A DNA stretch of 64,000 nucleotides from Acinetobacter venetianus RAG-1 = CIP 110063 (GCF_000368585.1 NZ_KB849558.1:1701043-1765042); one strand, 5' to 3'. Shown: positions 47,169 through 57,560, counted from the stretch's first letter. The notes: generated by a model not told the origin, from the sequence alone. Made by a program: numbers and translations.

Positions 47169-47216
47169 GGAAAAACTTAAAGTTTTTCCCTTGCGCTCGG
47201 TCGAAGCAATGCTTCG
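47169..47216. repeat. Two adjacent palindromes directly upstream of prs
   Basis: Arms GGAAAAACTT / AAGTTTTTCC with a one-base centre (47169-47189) and CGAAGC-AAT-GCTTCG (47202-47216). They lie between the last tRNA-Gln and the prs start at 47240. The first could end the tRNA transcript; the second resembles the AAGC-NNN-GCTT hairpins at 9863-9907. Confidence 0.55.
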
Positions 47217-47239
47217 CTTAACCCTCGCTCAGGTGCTTC

Positions 47240-48193
47240 ATGCCCAATCTTGTCGTTTTCAGTGGAAGTGCTCATCCACAGTTCGCCCAAAAAGTCGTAA
47301 GCCATTTACATATTCCACTCGGTGCTGCTTCTGTAAGCAAGTTTTCTGATGGTGAAATTTCAGTTGAAATTACTGAAAATGTTCGTGGTAAAGACGTTTT
47401 TATCGTTCAATCTACTTGTGCGCCTACCAACGATAACCTGATGGAAATCTTGGTTATGGCTGATGCTTTGCGTCGCGCAAGTGCTGGTCGTATCACAGCA
47501 GTAATTCCGTATTTCGGTTATGCACGTCAAGATCGTCGTCCACGTTCTGCTCGTGTTCCAATTACTGCTAAAGTTGTTGCAGATATGCTAACAACTGTTG
47601 GGATCGACCGTGTGGTAATGATCGACTTACACGCAGACCAAATTCAAGGTTTCTTCGATATTCCAGTTGACAACATTTATGGTACGCCAGCGCTATTAGC
47701 TGACTTACGTCAACAACAACATGACAACTTGATGGTTGTTTCACCTGACGTAGGTGGTGTTGTTCGTGCGCGTGCTGTTGCAAAACAATTGGGTGATATC
47801 GATTTAGCTATCATCGATAAACGTCGCCAAAAAGCAAATGAATCTCAAGTGATGCATTTGATTGGTGATGTGAAAGATCGCGACTGTGTCATTGTTGATG
47901 ACATGGTAGATACTGCAGGTACGCTTTGCAAAGCTGCTGATGCACTAAAACAATTTGGTGCTCGTCGCGTTATTGCTTATGCAACTCACCCTGTTTTATC
48001 AGGCAAAGCACTAGAAAACCTTCGTAACTCTGTCATTGATGAACTTGTTGTAACAGACACGATTCCTCTTTCAGATGAAGCTTCAAAACTCGGTAAAGTT
48101 CGCCAAGTTTCTGTTGCTAGCATGGTTGCTGAAACAATTCGTCGTATCAATAACGAAGAATCTATTAGCGCAATGTTCGATAGTTATCTATAA
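47240..48193 (+). CDS. prs: Ribose-phosphate pyrophosphokinase
   Basis: Makes PRPP from ribose 5-phosphate and ATP for nucleotide, His, Trp and NAD synthesis. 317 residues starting [26 protein letters not shown], the catalytic flexible loop [31 protein letters not shown], and the PRPP-binding DDMVDTAGT signature are all visible. Follows the tRNA-Gln array, as in Pseudomonas. Confidence 0.97.
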   Translation: MPNLVVFSGSAHPQFAQKVVSHLHIPLGAASVSKFSDGEISVEITENVRGKDVFIVQSTCAPTNDNLMEILVMADALRRASAGRITAVIPYFGYARQDRRPRSARVPITAKVVADMLTTVGIDRVVMIDLHADQIQGFFDIPVDNIYGTPALLADLRQQQHDNLMVVSPDVGGVVRARAVAKQLGDIDLAIIDKRRQKANESQVMHLIGDVKDRDCVIVDDMVDTAGTLCKAADALKQFGARRVIAYATHPVLSGKALENLRNSVIDELVVTDTIPLSDEASKLGKVRQVSVASMVAETIRRINNEESISAMFDSYL

Positions 48194-48211
48194 TAGCCCA
48201 GCTTTTTTCTT

Positions 48212-48235
48212 AAACCCTAGCTCGCTAGGGTTTTT
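48212..48235 (+). terminator. Terminator of prs
   Basis: AAACCCTAGC / GCTAGGGTTT hairpin followed by Ts, 18 bases past the stop. Confidence 0.88.
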
Positions 48236-48288
48236 CTATCACTAAACTGGTCGCAAGTTTAGTTACTTAACTCTCTGAGGATATGCCC

Positions 48289-48585
48289 ATGGCAAACTTC
48301 GTATTAAACGCTCAAGCACGTGAAGAAGCACAACAAGGGAAAGGTTCGAGCCGCCGCCTTCGTCACGCTTCTTTAATTCCAGCTATCATCTACGGTGGCA
48401 GCGCTGAGCCTGTAGCAATCACTTTAGAGCTTCGTGAAATCGTTAAAGCTTTAGAAAACAACGCTTTCTTCGAAGAAGTTATCGAAATCAAAATCGGTGA
48501 CAAAGTTGAAAACGTTAAAATCCAAGCATTACAACGTCACCCAGCTAAAAACACTCCTATGCACGCTGACTTCAAACGCGCATAA
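48289..48585 (+). CDS. rplY: 50S ribosomal protein L25 (bL25)
   Basis: 98-residue 5S rRNA-binding protein, the short form without a Ctc-type C-terminal domain. Start at the second ATG, 48289 ([19 protein letters not shown]): GAGG is eight bases upstream, while the ATG at 48283 is too close to it. [21 protein letters not shown] and the terminal MHADFKRA are typical. pth begins 19 bases later. Confidence 0.95.
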   Translation: MANFVLNAQAREEAQQGKGSSRRLRHASLIPAIIYGGSAEPVAITLELREIVKALENNAFFEEVIEIKIGDKVENVKIQALQRHPAKNTPMHADFKRA

Positions 48586-48604
48586 GTGTTAAAGGCGTAA
48601 ATTA

Positions 48605-49186
48605 GTGTCAAATATTTCGCTAATTGTTGGTTTGGGTAATCCTGGAAAGGAATATGCCCAAACCCGCCATAATGCAGGCTTTTGGTTCGTTGAACAGCTT
48701 GCAGATCGTTATGGTATTAATTTAAAAGCTGATCCGAAATTTCACGGATACAGTGGTCGTGGTCAAGTAGAAGGCCATGACGTTCGATTATTATTACCAA
48801 CCACTTTTATGAACCGTTCTGGTCAAAGTGTTGCCCCTTACGCTAAATTCTATCAAATAGCACCGGAAGCAATTCTTATTGCTCATGATGAACTTGATAT
48901 GGATCCAGGCGTTATTCGTTTAAAAACAGGTGGTGGACACGGCGGACACAATGGTCTTCGCGATATCGTTCCCCATATTGGCGCTAATTTCCATCGTTTA
49001 CGTATTGGAATTGGTCATCCAGGTTCAAAAGAACGTGTTTCTGGTCATGTGCTAGGCAAAGCTCCAAGCAGTGAACAAGATTTAATGGATGCAGCAATTG
49101 ATCATGCTCTTTCAAAAGTGAAAATGCTTGTTGACGGACAAGTTTCACAAGCCATGAATCAAATTAATGCTTACAAACCCGCTTAA
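48605..49186 (+). CDS. pth: Peptidyl-tRNA hydrolase
   Basis: Recycles peptidyl-tRNA released from stalled ribosomes. 193 residues, GTG start. GLGNPGKEYAQTRHNAG (catalytic His22; Asn12 nearby), TFMNRSGQSV, AHDELDMDPG (catalytic Asp) and GGGHGGHNGLRDI are all present. Part of the prs-rplY-pth group. ychF, the usual next gene, is absent; panD follows instead. Confidence 0.97.
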   Translation: MSNISLIVGLGNPGKEYAQTRHNAGFWFVEQLADRYGINLKADPKFHGYSGRGQVEGHDVRLLLPTTFMNRSGQSVAPYAKFYQIAPEAILIAHDELDMDPGVIRLKTGGGHGGHNGLRDIVPHIGANFHRLRIGIGHPGSKERVSGHVLGKAPSSEQDLMDAAIDHALSKVKMLVDGQVSQAMNQINAYKPA

Positions 49187-49331
49187 ACTTAAACTGAATT
49201 GTTGATCAATCACGCTTGCTATATTGCACTTTTAAGCGCAAAATGCGCATCAAACCGCCTACACCCTGCGGAAAACGTGACAAGTCAACCATAAGATTTC
49301 CATCTTAGGTCTTACTCAGGAGACGCTAGCC

Positions 49332-49712
49332 ATGCTATCTCGTTTATTAAAATGTAAAATTCACCGTGCAGTTGTGACACATGCAGAGCTTCATTATGAA
49401 GGTTCTTGTGCAATTGATGGTGTGTTAATGGACTTAGCAGGGATTCGTGAATACGAAGAAATCCACGTATGGAACGTAACTAACGGCAAACGCTTCACAA
49501 CTTACGCAATCCGTGGTGAAGATGATTCAGGTATTATTTCAGTTAATGGTGGTGCAGCACATCAAGCTGACGTTGGTGATTTAGTGATTATCGCAACTTT
49601 TGGTGATTTCACTGAAGTTGAAGCGAATCTTCACAAACCACGCCTCGTGTATGCAAATCCAGACAATACAGTGAATCACACAGCAAACTGTATTCCTGTA
49701 CAAATTGCATAA
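49332..49712 (+). CDS. panD: Aspartate 1-decarboxylase precursor
   Basis: Pyruvoyl enzyme converting aspartate to beta-alanine for pantothenate. 126 residues. The self-cleavage site Gly24-Ser25 is intact in HYEGSCAID, with Lys9, Tyr58-region residues and NGAAAH-like NGGAAH present. AGGAG precedes the ATG. Single gene with terminator. Confidence 0.97.
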   Translation: MLSRLLKCKIHRAVVTHAELHYEGSCAIDGVLMDLAGIREYEEIHVWNVTNGKRFTTYAIRGEDDSGIISVNGGAAHQADVGDLVIIATFGDFTEVEANLHKPRLVYANPDNTVNHTANCIPVQIA

Positions 49713-49729
49713 GCAAAAGATAAAATTTA

Positions 49730-49759
49730 AAAAGCCAGTCACGATGAACTGGCTTTTTT
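49730..49759 (+). terminator. Terminator of panD
   Basis: AAAAGCCAGT / ACTGGCTTTT hairpin with T run, 18 bases past the stop. Confidence 0.88.
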
Positions 49760-49885
49760 ATGTCTAAATAAAAGCAAACTTATAAATATTGCATGAAATT
49801 AGCTTTTATCTGTTTACGTAATCTGACTTGTAAAACAGGCATATGCTTTATTAAATAAAAAGACAATAAAGATAACTCGAAGAAT

Positions 49886-51676
49886 ATGGATATTATAACG
49901 ACTCTAAGAAAAGCAACGCTTTTTGCTGAACTAGATCAATCTATTTTGTCGACATTGGCGATGCACTGTCATATCCGTCACCTACAAACTGGACAAGAAC
50001 TCTATAAGGTTAATGATCAAGCTAACTACATCTACATTATTGCTTATGGCAGAGTAAAATTAGCGACACCCTCAGGTTTAGTTACCTATCTTGGGCGTAA
50101 TGAAATTGTTGGTGAAATGGGCGTGATCTCAAATCAACCGCATCATGGAACTGTTAACGCATTAAGAGATACCGCTTTAGTGGTTATTCCTAAGCAACAA
50201 TTCATTGAGTTCATTACCCAACATGCCAATATCTTATTTACTCTCTCTCGCTTGATTATTAGTCGCTCACAACCTGAACTACAGCATATTCATGCGATGA
50301 GTCATAGCCGCACACTTTCAGTAATTCCTGTTTCATCTCAAATACCTGCCACACACCTAGCTGAAAAGCTGACTGAACATTTGCAACGGTGGCCACATGT
50401 TCGTCTAGTCACCGCTGCACATGTTGATGCGTTATTTGGTGAGGGCTTTAGCCAAACACCATTGGACTATAGCGTAGATGATCTTAAGCTCCGACAATGG
50501 TTAGCAAGCTTAGAGGAAAAACATTGTTATGTTCTATATACAGCACATAACAATGAAGATGAATGGACAAAACGCTGTTTACATCAAGCAGATCGTATTC
50601 TAATCCTCGCAGAAGCCAATCAAACACCAACTCATACCAAACTGGTTGGTGTACTTAATCAGCATAATTGGCAAAGTCCAATTGAATTAGTGTTATTACG
50701 CTCTGAAGGTGACCCCTCTCCTCATACGCTTATTTGGAAAAAGCTTTACCACGCTCGAGCACATTATTTTATTCATCCTTGGGCTCAAGCAGATATTTGT
50801 GCCGTCGCTCGACAAATTTCAAGCCAAGGCTTAGGTTTAGTGCTCGGCGGCGGTGGTGCACGAGGTTTTGCGCATATCGGTTTAATTCGCGCACTTGAAC
50901 AACTGCATATTCCTATTGATATCGTTGGCGGAACCAGTATGGGCGCATTCGTTGCAGCTCTCGTTGCCTGTGGATTTGATAGTGTAGAAATGACGCATAT
51001 TGCTTATGAAACCTTTGTAGCCAGAAATTATTTAAATGATTACACCATGCCGAGAGTTTCATTAATTCGAGGACAACGCTTTCATGAAAGATTGCAGGCA
51101 ATCTTTGGACAGCGAAAGATAGAGGAGTTAAAACAGACCTTTTACTGTATCTCTACGAATCTGACGACAGGTCAAGCCATGATTCATGATCAAGGAGAGC
51201 TTGCAACGTGGGTTGGAACCAGTATGAGTGTCCCCGGTGTCGCTCCTCCTGTGGCTTGGCATGAAAATTTACTTTGTGATGGAGGCGTAATTAATAATTT
51301 ACCGACGGATGTCATGCAAAATCTTGAGAGAGGAACGGTGATTGCCAGTAATGTGAGCTTACATGATGATATCCGCGTTCCCGGTATTGGTTTAGACAAA
51401 CCCGATCAAAGTGCTTTATTAAATTGGAATAAAATCATTAAAGATAAACTACTACATGCACCAAGACTCGCTGAAATCCTAATGCGAACCGCAACACTTG
51501 CCAGCGACACCATGATTCAAACTGCTGCAATCGAACGTGCCAATTTACATATTCGGATGCCAATTGAAGGTATTGGTATGTTTGACTGGCATAAACTAGA
51601 CGAACTCGTTGAACGTGGTTATGAACATGCTTTAGAGACCCTATTACCGATTAGAAATACACTCCCAACCAGTTAA
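49886..51676 (+). CDS. Patatin-like phospholipase with N-terminal cyclic-nucleotide-binding-like domain
   Basis: 596 residues, similar in layout to NTE-type (neuropathy target esterase-like) bacterial proteins. The N-terminal CRP-like sensor domain (about 8-115) contains GRNEIVGEMGVIS. A middle region (about 140-300) is reminiscent of the nucleotide-binding-like part of NTE. The patatin domain (about 312-480) has the oxyanion GGGGARGFAHIG, the nucleophile GGTSMG and the dyad Asp in DGGVINNLP. Serine-Asp catalysis is therefore intact. Its stop overlaps that of the convergent gene by four bases. Confidence 0.88.
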   Translation: MDIITTLRKATLFAELDQSILSTLAMHCHIRHLQTGQELYKVNDQANYIYIIAYGRVKLATPSGLVTYLGRNEIVGEMGVISNQPHHGTVNALRDTALVVIPKQQFIEFITQHANILFTLSRLIISRSQPELQHIHAMSHSRTLSVIPVSSQIPATHLAEKLTEHLQRWPHVRLVTAAHVDALFGEGFSQTPLDYSVDDLKLRQWLASLEEKHCYVLYTAHNNEDEWTKRCLHQADRILILAEANQTPTHTKLVGVLNQHNWQSPIELVLLRSEGDPSPHTLIWKKLYHARAHYFIHPWAQADICAVARQISSQGLGLVLGGGGARGFAHIGLIRALEQLHIPIDIVGGTSMGAFVAALVACGFDSVEMTHIAYETFVARNYLNDYTMPRVSLIRGQRFHERLQAIFGQRKIEELKQTFYCISTNLTTGQAMIHDQGELATWVGTSMSVPGVAPPVAWHENLLCDGGVINNLPTDVMQNLERGTVIASNVSLHDDIRVPGIGLDKPDQSALLNWNKIIKDKLLHAPRLAEILMRTATLASDTMIQTAAIERANLHIRMPIEGIGMFDWHKLDELVERGYEHALETLLPIRNTLPTS

Positions 51677-52848
51677 ACTGAAGTATGAATCTGAAATCGA
51701 TTTAGTAATTCATCTAAATATTGATAGGTTTCAATATCTAATTGTCTCATGTAGACGTCCAAAATTTTGTGGCACTGTTGTTGTTTAGGAATAGGCATAC
51801 GTCTCATAATATCAAACGTCACCTCCCATTGTGAGCGTAACAAAGACGCATAAGCAATATGATGCAGTACGAACTCATCAATCTGCGCAATTGCAGTCGC
51901 GACAGCCTGCCGTGCTTCATCATGCATATAACTTACGATCACCAACATATCAGCCCAGAGATCACATCGATCAGCGGCCTCAACAATACTTTGAATAATT
52001 TCCACTTTTCTTAAAGCAGGTAAATTAGCGACAAAATTTTGTGCATGTGCAGATAAACATGCAACCACTGGCAACATATCCTCCCAAAGCTGATCTTCTT
52101 GGGTAGCTTGGATAATCGCATTAATCACAAGCTCCCCCTGCTGCACAGCTAAATCCCCAAGCTCCTGTTTTAGTCCATAACTGATATAACTCATCAGTGC
52201 CAAAACCTTTGGCCATATCAGCCGTTGCTCAGGATCACCAATAATCAGTAAAGCCTGTTCAATCCTTTGCTTCGGTAAGACATGAACCAAATGATCGATT
52301 TGCTCTCTCGATTCAATATAGAATGCAATTTCCAAGAGGTCACTTTCACTTTCAACGATCTGAGCGACATCTTGTAAAACCGAATCAGATAACATGCTGA
52401 CAAATCGCCCCATCGTGACAAAATCACGTTGCGCCAATAACACCTTGGTAATATCAGTAATTTGATGCGTGGTTAAATAACCCAATAACTCTCTGGCTAA
52501 TCGAGGATCAAGATGAACAGAAATTGCCGCTACGGTTTTCGGGGGTAAATGCTTTACAATCCGATAAGAACGCTCGGTGGATAAATACACAGCAATTTGT
52601 GCCACGATATAAGGCTGTAAAAAGTGTTTAACCATAAAAACACTAATTCCCAATGGCAGCCAATTTACCCATCCAGCCAAATGCTTAAAACGCAATTTTT
52701 GTTGATTTTGTAATCTGTCTAATATTGCAAAACGAAATTGTCTCAAGCTCTCTGGTGCAGTCTGCTGCATGAAAGCCAACTCTTGCTCTGATACATTTAA
52801 AATTCTTGCGAGCTTAATGATTTCTGCCTGTACTGCTAATCGAGTCAT
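51673..52848 (-). CDS. Conserved protein of unknown function (391 aa)
   Basis: Start placed at the ATG at 52848, 14 bases after the stop of the 70-residue gene upstream; a TTG at 52884 would overlap that gene. Helical repeat-like sequence with FVSMLSDSVLQDVAQIV and LPPKTVAAISVHLDPRLARELLGYL, faintly like MgtE-N/FliG-type helical segments, but without a transport domain. A hydrophobic stretch occurs near 60-80. No function is assigned. Confidence 0.75.
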   Translation of the reverse strand: MTRLAVQAEIIKLARILNVSEQELAFMQQTAPESLRQFRFAILDRLQNQQKLRFKHLAGWVNWLPLGISVFMVKHFLQPYIVAQIAVYLSTERSYRIVKHLPPKTVAAISVHLDPRLARELLGYLTTHQITDITKVLLAQRDFVTMGRFVSMLSDSVLQDVAQIVESESDLLEIAFYIESREQIDHLVHVLPKQRIEQALLIIGDPEQRLIWPKVLALMSYISYGLKQELGDLAVQQGELVINAIIQATQEDQLWEDMLPVVACLSAHAQNFVANLPALRKVEIIQSIVEAADRCDLWADMLVIVSYMHDEARQAVATAIAQIDEFVLHHIAYASLLRSQWEVTFDIMRRMPIPKQQQCHKILDVYMRQLDIETYQYLDELLNRFQIHTSV

Positions 52849-52862
52849 CGCATCTATCCATG

Positions 52863-53075
52863 TTATTTTTGTTTGAATAACCAACGTAAAAAGAAAGGTG
52901 TCTGGTACAAACTTTGATTCATTTTCTTTTCTTCATTTTGCATTGCTTCAGATAACTTCTGATTGAGCCATGCTAAATCACGATCTGACATTTGAGAGAA
53001 TGCTTTTAGGCTCATTATCGGCCGATGTAATTGTTGTGCCAAACATTCTATTTCAGTCTTATTGTTTTGATCCAT
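52863..53075 (-). CDS. Small unknown protein (70 aa), cotranscribed with the 391-aa gene
   Basis: ATG at 53075. Charged and helical, with a SDRDLAWLNQKLSEAMQNEEKK core and an aromatic-basic end FFLRWLFKQK. It resembles the N-terminal region of the downstream protein only in being helical. The 14-base spacing to the next gene argues for cotranslation. Confidence 0.65.
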   Translation of the reverse strand: MDQNNKTEIECLAQQLHRPIMSLKAFSQMSDRDLAWLNQKLSEAMQNEEKKMNQSLYQTPFFLRWLFKQK

Positions 53076-53257
53076 GAACCATTACTCCATGTTATTGTTG
53101 TTTTATCTAATGAGTTTATTCCCATTATTAACTGATTACTAGTTTCACAGATTAAATTAAAAAATCGATTTGGTTCGCAACATTATCGTCTTTCATAGAA
53201 CGATTCATTCTACAAAAAAGTTCCCTTTCACATAATAATTATGGCTATAATCAAAAC

Positions 53258-53400
53258 ATCGCTTCAGGGCGGGGCGAAATTCCCCACCGGTGGTAAGTTA
53301 GGCATGACCTAATCAGCCCACGAGCCTGTATATATTTTATATACACGCAGATTTGGTGAAAAACCAAAGCCGACGGTATAGTCCGGATGAAAGAAGACGA
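53258..53400 (+). ncRNA. FMN riboswitch (RFN element)
   Basis: Contains the conserved blocks CAGGGCGGGG, AATTCCCCACCGG, the central CAGCCCACGAGC, AAAACCAAAGCCGACGG and AGTCCGGATGAAAG in the correct order. Lies about 90 bases upstream of ribB and should reduce its expression when FMN is abundant. A short palindrome AACAACGTTGTT (about 53411-53422) just after the aptamer may belong to the expression platform. Confidence 0.96.
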
Positions 53401-53491
53401 AACCCCCGAAACAACGTTGTTTTGGTGTCCGCTTATTTTTACATCAGTCCTGAAATGTTCAACCGTATCCTATTTACGAGAGCGTTTCATT

Positions 53492-54151
53492 ATGTCAAGT
53501 TTAATCCAACCCGAACTTTTCTTTTCAGCCCTTTCCCCTGCTGAACAACGTATTCAACAAGCTTTAGAAGACATCCGCCAAGGTAAACCCGTATTGGTGA
53601 TGGATGACTTTGACCGTGAAAACGAAGCTGATTTAATAATTGCAGCCGAGACTTTAACCGTTGCAACCATGGCACAAATGATCCGTGATGGCTCTGGTAT
53701 TGTGTGCTTGTGCTTAACAGAAGAACTCGCAGATCACTTAGAACTTCCACCTATGGTTATGGATAATTCTAGCCAATTCAAAACAGCGTTTACGGTCACA
53801 ATTGAAGCTGCTCAAGGTGTGACAACAGGTGTTTCTGCCAAAGATCGCGTAACAACTGTTTTAGCCGCAACTAAAGATGGTGCTATCGCAAGTGATCTCA
53901 GCCGTCCAGGTCATGTTTTTCCATTACGTGCGCGTGATGGCGGCGTATTAAGCCGTCGTGGTCATACTGAAGGAACTATTGATTTAGCACGTTTAGCAGG
54001 TCTGAAACCTTCTGGTGTTCTGTGTGAATTAACAAATCCAGATGGTTCTATGGCTTCTGGTATTCAAGTCTTAGCTTATGCTCAAACACATGGTTTGACT
54101 GTGATCAGTATTGATGAACTGGTGCAATATCGCTTAAAACATAATGTTTAA
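53492..54151 (+). CDS. ribB: 3,4-Dihydroxy-2-butanone 4-phosphate synthase
   Basis: Converts ribulose 5-phosphate to the four-carbon precursor of riboflavin. 219 residues from [11 protein letters not shown] at 53492; a reading from 53387 would run through the riboswitch and was rejected. The [12 protein letters not shown] motif (Mg-binding Glu), the SGIVCL loop and the [21 protein letters not shown] block are present. Monofunctional (no ribA domain). Controlled by the FMN riboswitch. Confidence 0.97.
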   Translation: MSSLIQPELFFSALSPAEQRIQQALEDIRQGKPVLVMDDFDRENEADLIIAAETLTVATMAQMIRDGSGIVCLCLTEELADHLELPPMVMDNSSQFKTAFTVTIEAAQGVTTGVSAKDRVTTVLAATKDGAIASDLSRPGHVFPLRARDGGVLSRRGHTEGTIDLARLAGLKPSGVLCELTNPDGSMASGIQVLAYAQTHGLTVISIDELVQYRLKHNV

Positions 54152-54157
54152 TTAAAC

Positions 54158-54186
54158 AAAAAAGCCTCGATCATTTGAGGCTTTTT
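54158..54186. terminator. Terminator between convergent ribB and HAD phosphatase genes
   Basis: AAAAAGCCTC / GAGGCTTTTT hairpin, usable in both directions. Confidence 0.88.
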
Positions 54187-54196
54187 CCATCTTTTA

Positions 54197-54871
54197 TTAT
54201 GAAACTTTTCGTTCTGCGTTAATCTGATCCACACATGCAATCAATTGATTAAACTCTGCAATTTGCATCACAGGTTGTGCCTGCAACAACTCTTCAGCCG
54301 CACCATAACCATAATCTACAGCAATCGTTTCAATTCCATTCGCACGCGCGCCAATAATATCATATTGACGATCACCAACCATGATACATTCTTGAGCATT
54401 TAACTTTTCTTGATCAAGAATATAAGCAATTAGATCAGCTTTATTGGTACGCTCTCCAGTCAATTCGCTACCATACATTTCGGTAAAGTATTGAGCCAAG
54501 TCAAAATGAACTAAAATTTGTTTGGCGTAAATTGTTGGCTTAGCTGTTGCCAAAAATAAAGAAAAACCTTGCGCTTGCAATTGTTGCAAAGTTGCAGCAA
54601 CTTTTGGATAGACTGCATTTTCAAATAAGCCTGTGACAGAAAACCGCTCACGATAAGCTGCTAATGCCTGTTCAGCGAGAACATCATCTTGTGTATTTAA
54701 TAATTTTGCTAACGATGCTTTTAACGGTGGGCCAATCGTCCAATCTAAATCAACATCATCTGCAATTGGCTGGCCCAATTTTGCTAGCGCAAACCGAATT
54801 GAACGATGAATCCCTTCTTTAGGATCTGTTAATGTCCCATCTAAATCTATCAAAATATTTTTGATCGTCAT
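54197..54871 (-). CDS. HAD-family phosphatase (phosphoglycolate phosphatase-like)
   Basis: 224 residues. HAD motif I LIDLDGTLTD (about 7-16; nucleophile Asp and Asp+2), cap domain (about 20-85), motif II LATAKP, motif III Lys region and motif IV MVGDRQYDIIGARANG. Comparable to Gph-like and 5'-nucleotidase-type HAD enzymes; the substrate is uncertain. Divergent from thiD, 93 bases away. Confidence 0.87.
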   Translation of the reverse strand: MTIKNILIDLDGTLTDPKEGIHRSIRFALAKLGQPIADDVDLDWTIGPPLKASLAKLLNTQDDVLAEQALAAYRERFSVTGLFENAVYPKVAATLQQLQAQGFSLFLATAKPTIYAKQILVHFDLAQYFTEMYGSELTGERTNKADLIAYILDQEKLNAQECIMVGDRQYDIIGARANGIETIAVDYGYGAAEELLQAQPVMQIAEFNQLIACVDQINAERKVS

Positions 54872-54952
54872 TCGTTCAATCTCTTATCGCCTTACACAAC
54901 AGTGTCGAGAGTTTCTCGAAACTTCCTTATACTAGCGCATATTGAAGAATAA

Positions 54953-55732
<780 letters not shown>

Positions 55733-55743
55733 AAATAAAAAAA

Positions 55744-55773
55744 GAATAGAAACCCGAGTTGTTTCTATTCTTT
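55744..55773. terminator. Bidirectional terminator between thiD and the GST gene
   Basis: GAATAGAAAC / GTTTCTATTC inverted repeat with A and T flanks between convergent genes. Confidence 0.8.
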
Positions 55774-55778
55774 CCGTT

Positions 55779-56375
55779 CTAACTATTCAGCTCGATAAAG
55801 TTGGGGAGTTGTTCAAAACGTCTCAACCAAGCTTGAACATATGGATATTGGTCTAACTCAATCTTACCTTGATGAGCCATCGCCACATAAGGATAACAAG
55901 CAATATCTGCAAGTGTTGCTCGACGCCCTACCAACCAATCTTGTTCAGATAAATGTTGATTCATCATCTCTAATACTGCATAAGCCTGTTCAGTTGCATG
56001 CTCAATCTGTACATGTGGTTTATTTACTAAATAAAAAGCTCTTGCGGCAGCTAAACTAGAAGCAATATTTTGATTTGCAAAAAACAACCACTCTAAAACA
56101 TGTGCCATTAACATCGGTTCTAATGGAAACCATAACTGTTCCACATCATACTCACGGGCGATGTAACACAGGATTGCCTGAGAATCACGTAAATAAATAC
56201 CATGATCTTCTAGCACAGGCACTTGCCCTAAAGGATTAAGCGCAAGAAACTCAACTTTCTTTTGATCCTTTGCTTTTAAATTAATGTTGACCTTTTCATA
56301 GTCTAAACGCAAGAATGAAAGCAACAATCTAATTTTATAGCAGTTTCCCGATATGGTCGTATTATAAAGTTTCAT
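55779..56375 (-). CDS. Glutathione S-transferase family protein
   Basis: 198 residues. Thioredoxin-like N-terminal domain (1-80) with LYNTTISGNCYKIRLLL and the glutathione-binding QVPVLED...DSQAILCYIA (cis-Pro and Glu/Asp-Ser). All-helical C-terminal domain with LADIACYPYVAM. Substrate unknown. Confidence 0.9.
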   Translation of the reverse strand: MKLYNTTISGNCYKIRLLLSFLRLDYEKVNINLKAKDQKKVEFLALNPLGQVPVLEDHGIYLRDSQAILCYIAREYDVEQLWFPLEPMLMAHVLEWLFFANQNIASSLAAARAFYLVNKPHVQIEHATEQAYAVLEMMNQHLSEQDWLVGRRATLADIACYPYVAMAHQGKIELDQYPYVQAWLRRFEQLPNFIELNS

Positions 56376-56400
56376 ACTATGCTTCTTTTTAAAATTATGA

Positions 56401-56423
56401 AAAAGGCGCTAAATGCGCCTTTT
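56401..56423 (-). terminator. Terminator of the LysM protein gene
   Basis: AAAAGGCGC-TAAAT-GCGCCTTTT hairpin just past the stop at 56438. Confidence 0.85.
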
Positions 56424-56437
56424 CTATTACTTTGAAA

Positions 56438-56911
56438 TTATTGCGGAATACGCAACACCTGACCTGGGAAAATTTCATCAGGACTTTTGAGCATTGGTTT
56501 GTTTGCTTCAAAAATTTTCGGATACTGATTTGCATCACCATACATTTCTTTTGAAATCTTAGATAAATTATCCCCAGATTTCACTGTATAAAACTTACTT
56601 TCAGGCTCAGGCGTTTCTACCGTCATTTGATCATCGACTTGTGCAACATGATCAATATTTCCTACAGCAAGAATAATTTTTTCTTTATCGGCTTGGCTTT
56701 TCACCTGACCTTTAATTACGGCTGTATCAGTATTTCCATTATAAGTAACTGATAGGCCTTCAACACCTAAGCCTAAACTTTTAATCAAACCTAATAATTT
56801 ATTTGCGACTTCCTGAGCAGAAGGTTCAGCTGGAGTTGCTGGTGCAGCTTGTGGTTCTGCTGGCGCTGTATTTTTCTTACCAATACCTTTCACAAAATCA
56901 AAAAGACCCAT
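56438..56911 (-). CDS. BON-LysM protein (Kbp/YgaU-like)
   Basis: 157 residues. MGLFDFVKGIGKK start, an Ala/Pro/Glu-rich linker (about 15-33), BON domain (about 35-100; VTYNGNTDTAVIKGQV) and C-terminal LysM domain (about 106-156; YTVKSGDNLSKISKEMYGDANQYPKIFEANKPML). It matches E. coli potassium-binding protein Kbp in layout and length. No signal peptide is evident, as in Kbp. The family role in potassium sensing is transferred by similarity. Confidence 0.9.
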   Translation of the reverse strand: MGLFDFVKGIGKKNTAPAEPQAAPATPAEPSAQEVANKLLGLIKSLGLGVEGLSVTYNGNTDTAVIKGQVKSQADKEKIILAVGNIDHVAQVDDQMTVETPEPESKFYTVKSGDNLSKISKEMYGDANQYPKIFEANKPMLKSPDEIFPGQVLRIPQ

Positions 56912-57076
56912 TGTTATTTCCTCTGTAATTATTGATTAAGCATAGTCGAAACAGACTCACAATTAGTTATACCGAAAAAAAGAAGCATGCGAGTTTCAAT
57001 TTAACGAGGTCTTGTAAATATATGTATACTCACCAAAACTTATATAAAACTCGCAGATTCACGTATTTTTAAATAC

Positions 57077-57102
57077 AAAAAAGCCACCTAACGGTAGCTT
57101 TT
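57077..57102 (-). terminator. Terminator after acyl carrier protein 3
   Basis: AAAAGCcACC / GGTaGCTTTT hairpin with one mismatch, beyond the stop at 57127. Confidence 0.75.
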
Positions 57103-57126
57103 AACCTGCTCAAAATACGGTGTAAT

Positions 57127-57369
57127 TTAAGCATTTTCTCCCACAATATTGGTCATATAATCAATTGCAGATTGAACCGTGATGATTTTTTCTGCTTCTT
57201 CATAAGGAATTTGGATACTAAACTCCCCTTCCAAAGCCATAATCAGCTCAACAACAGCCAACGAATCAGCACCTAAATCATCTGTAAAAGATGCACTAGG
57301 CACAACCTCATCTGCATCTACACGAAGTTGCTCAATGATGATCTCTTTAATACGCTCTGCTATATTCAT
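57127..57369 (-). CDS. Acyl carrier protein paralog 3
   Basis: 80-residue ACP with the phosphopantetheine attachment Ser36 in [10 protein letters not shown]. It diverges from the canonical ACP in helix II and loop ([26 protein letters not shown], where most ACPs have LDxVELVMAxExxFxxxIPDExAEKI); the loss of the Asp after Leu and the IPYEE substitution change the partner-recognition face. The last of three tandem ACP genes. Confidence 0.9.
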   Translation of the reverse strand: MNIAERIKEIIIEQLRVDADEVVPSASFTDDLGADSLAVVELIMALEGEFSIQIPYEEAEKIITVQSAIDYMTNIVGENA

Positions 57370-57512
57370 AAAATTCCCTTTTGTTGTTATGGTTTAATCA
57401 ATTATTTTTAAATAGCATAAACTTTATACACTCAAATAAATTCTTTGCATATTTATCATTTATTTTTTCTTGTAAAAAAATTTATATTTACTCAAATAAA
57501 AATTAAACATAT

Positions 57513-57535
57513 AAAAAGCAACCTTTGGTAGCTTT
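57513..57535 (-). terminator. Weak terminator after acyl carrier protein 2
   Basis: AAAAGCaACC / GGTaGCTTT hairpin, a degenerate copy of the terminator after acpP. Confidence 0.6.
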
Positions 57536-57560
57536 CAATCTATTCAACGGATTATGCAAT

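Noticed and set aside
53353..53544. Plus-strand ORF of 63 codons and the long upstream start of ribB
   Set aside because: Both run through the FMN riboswitch; the RNA element explains this sequence.
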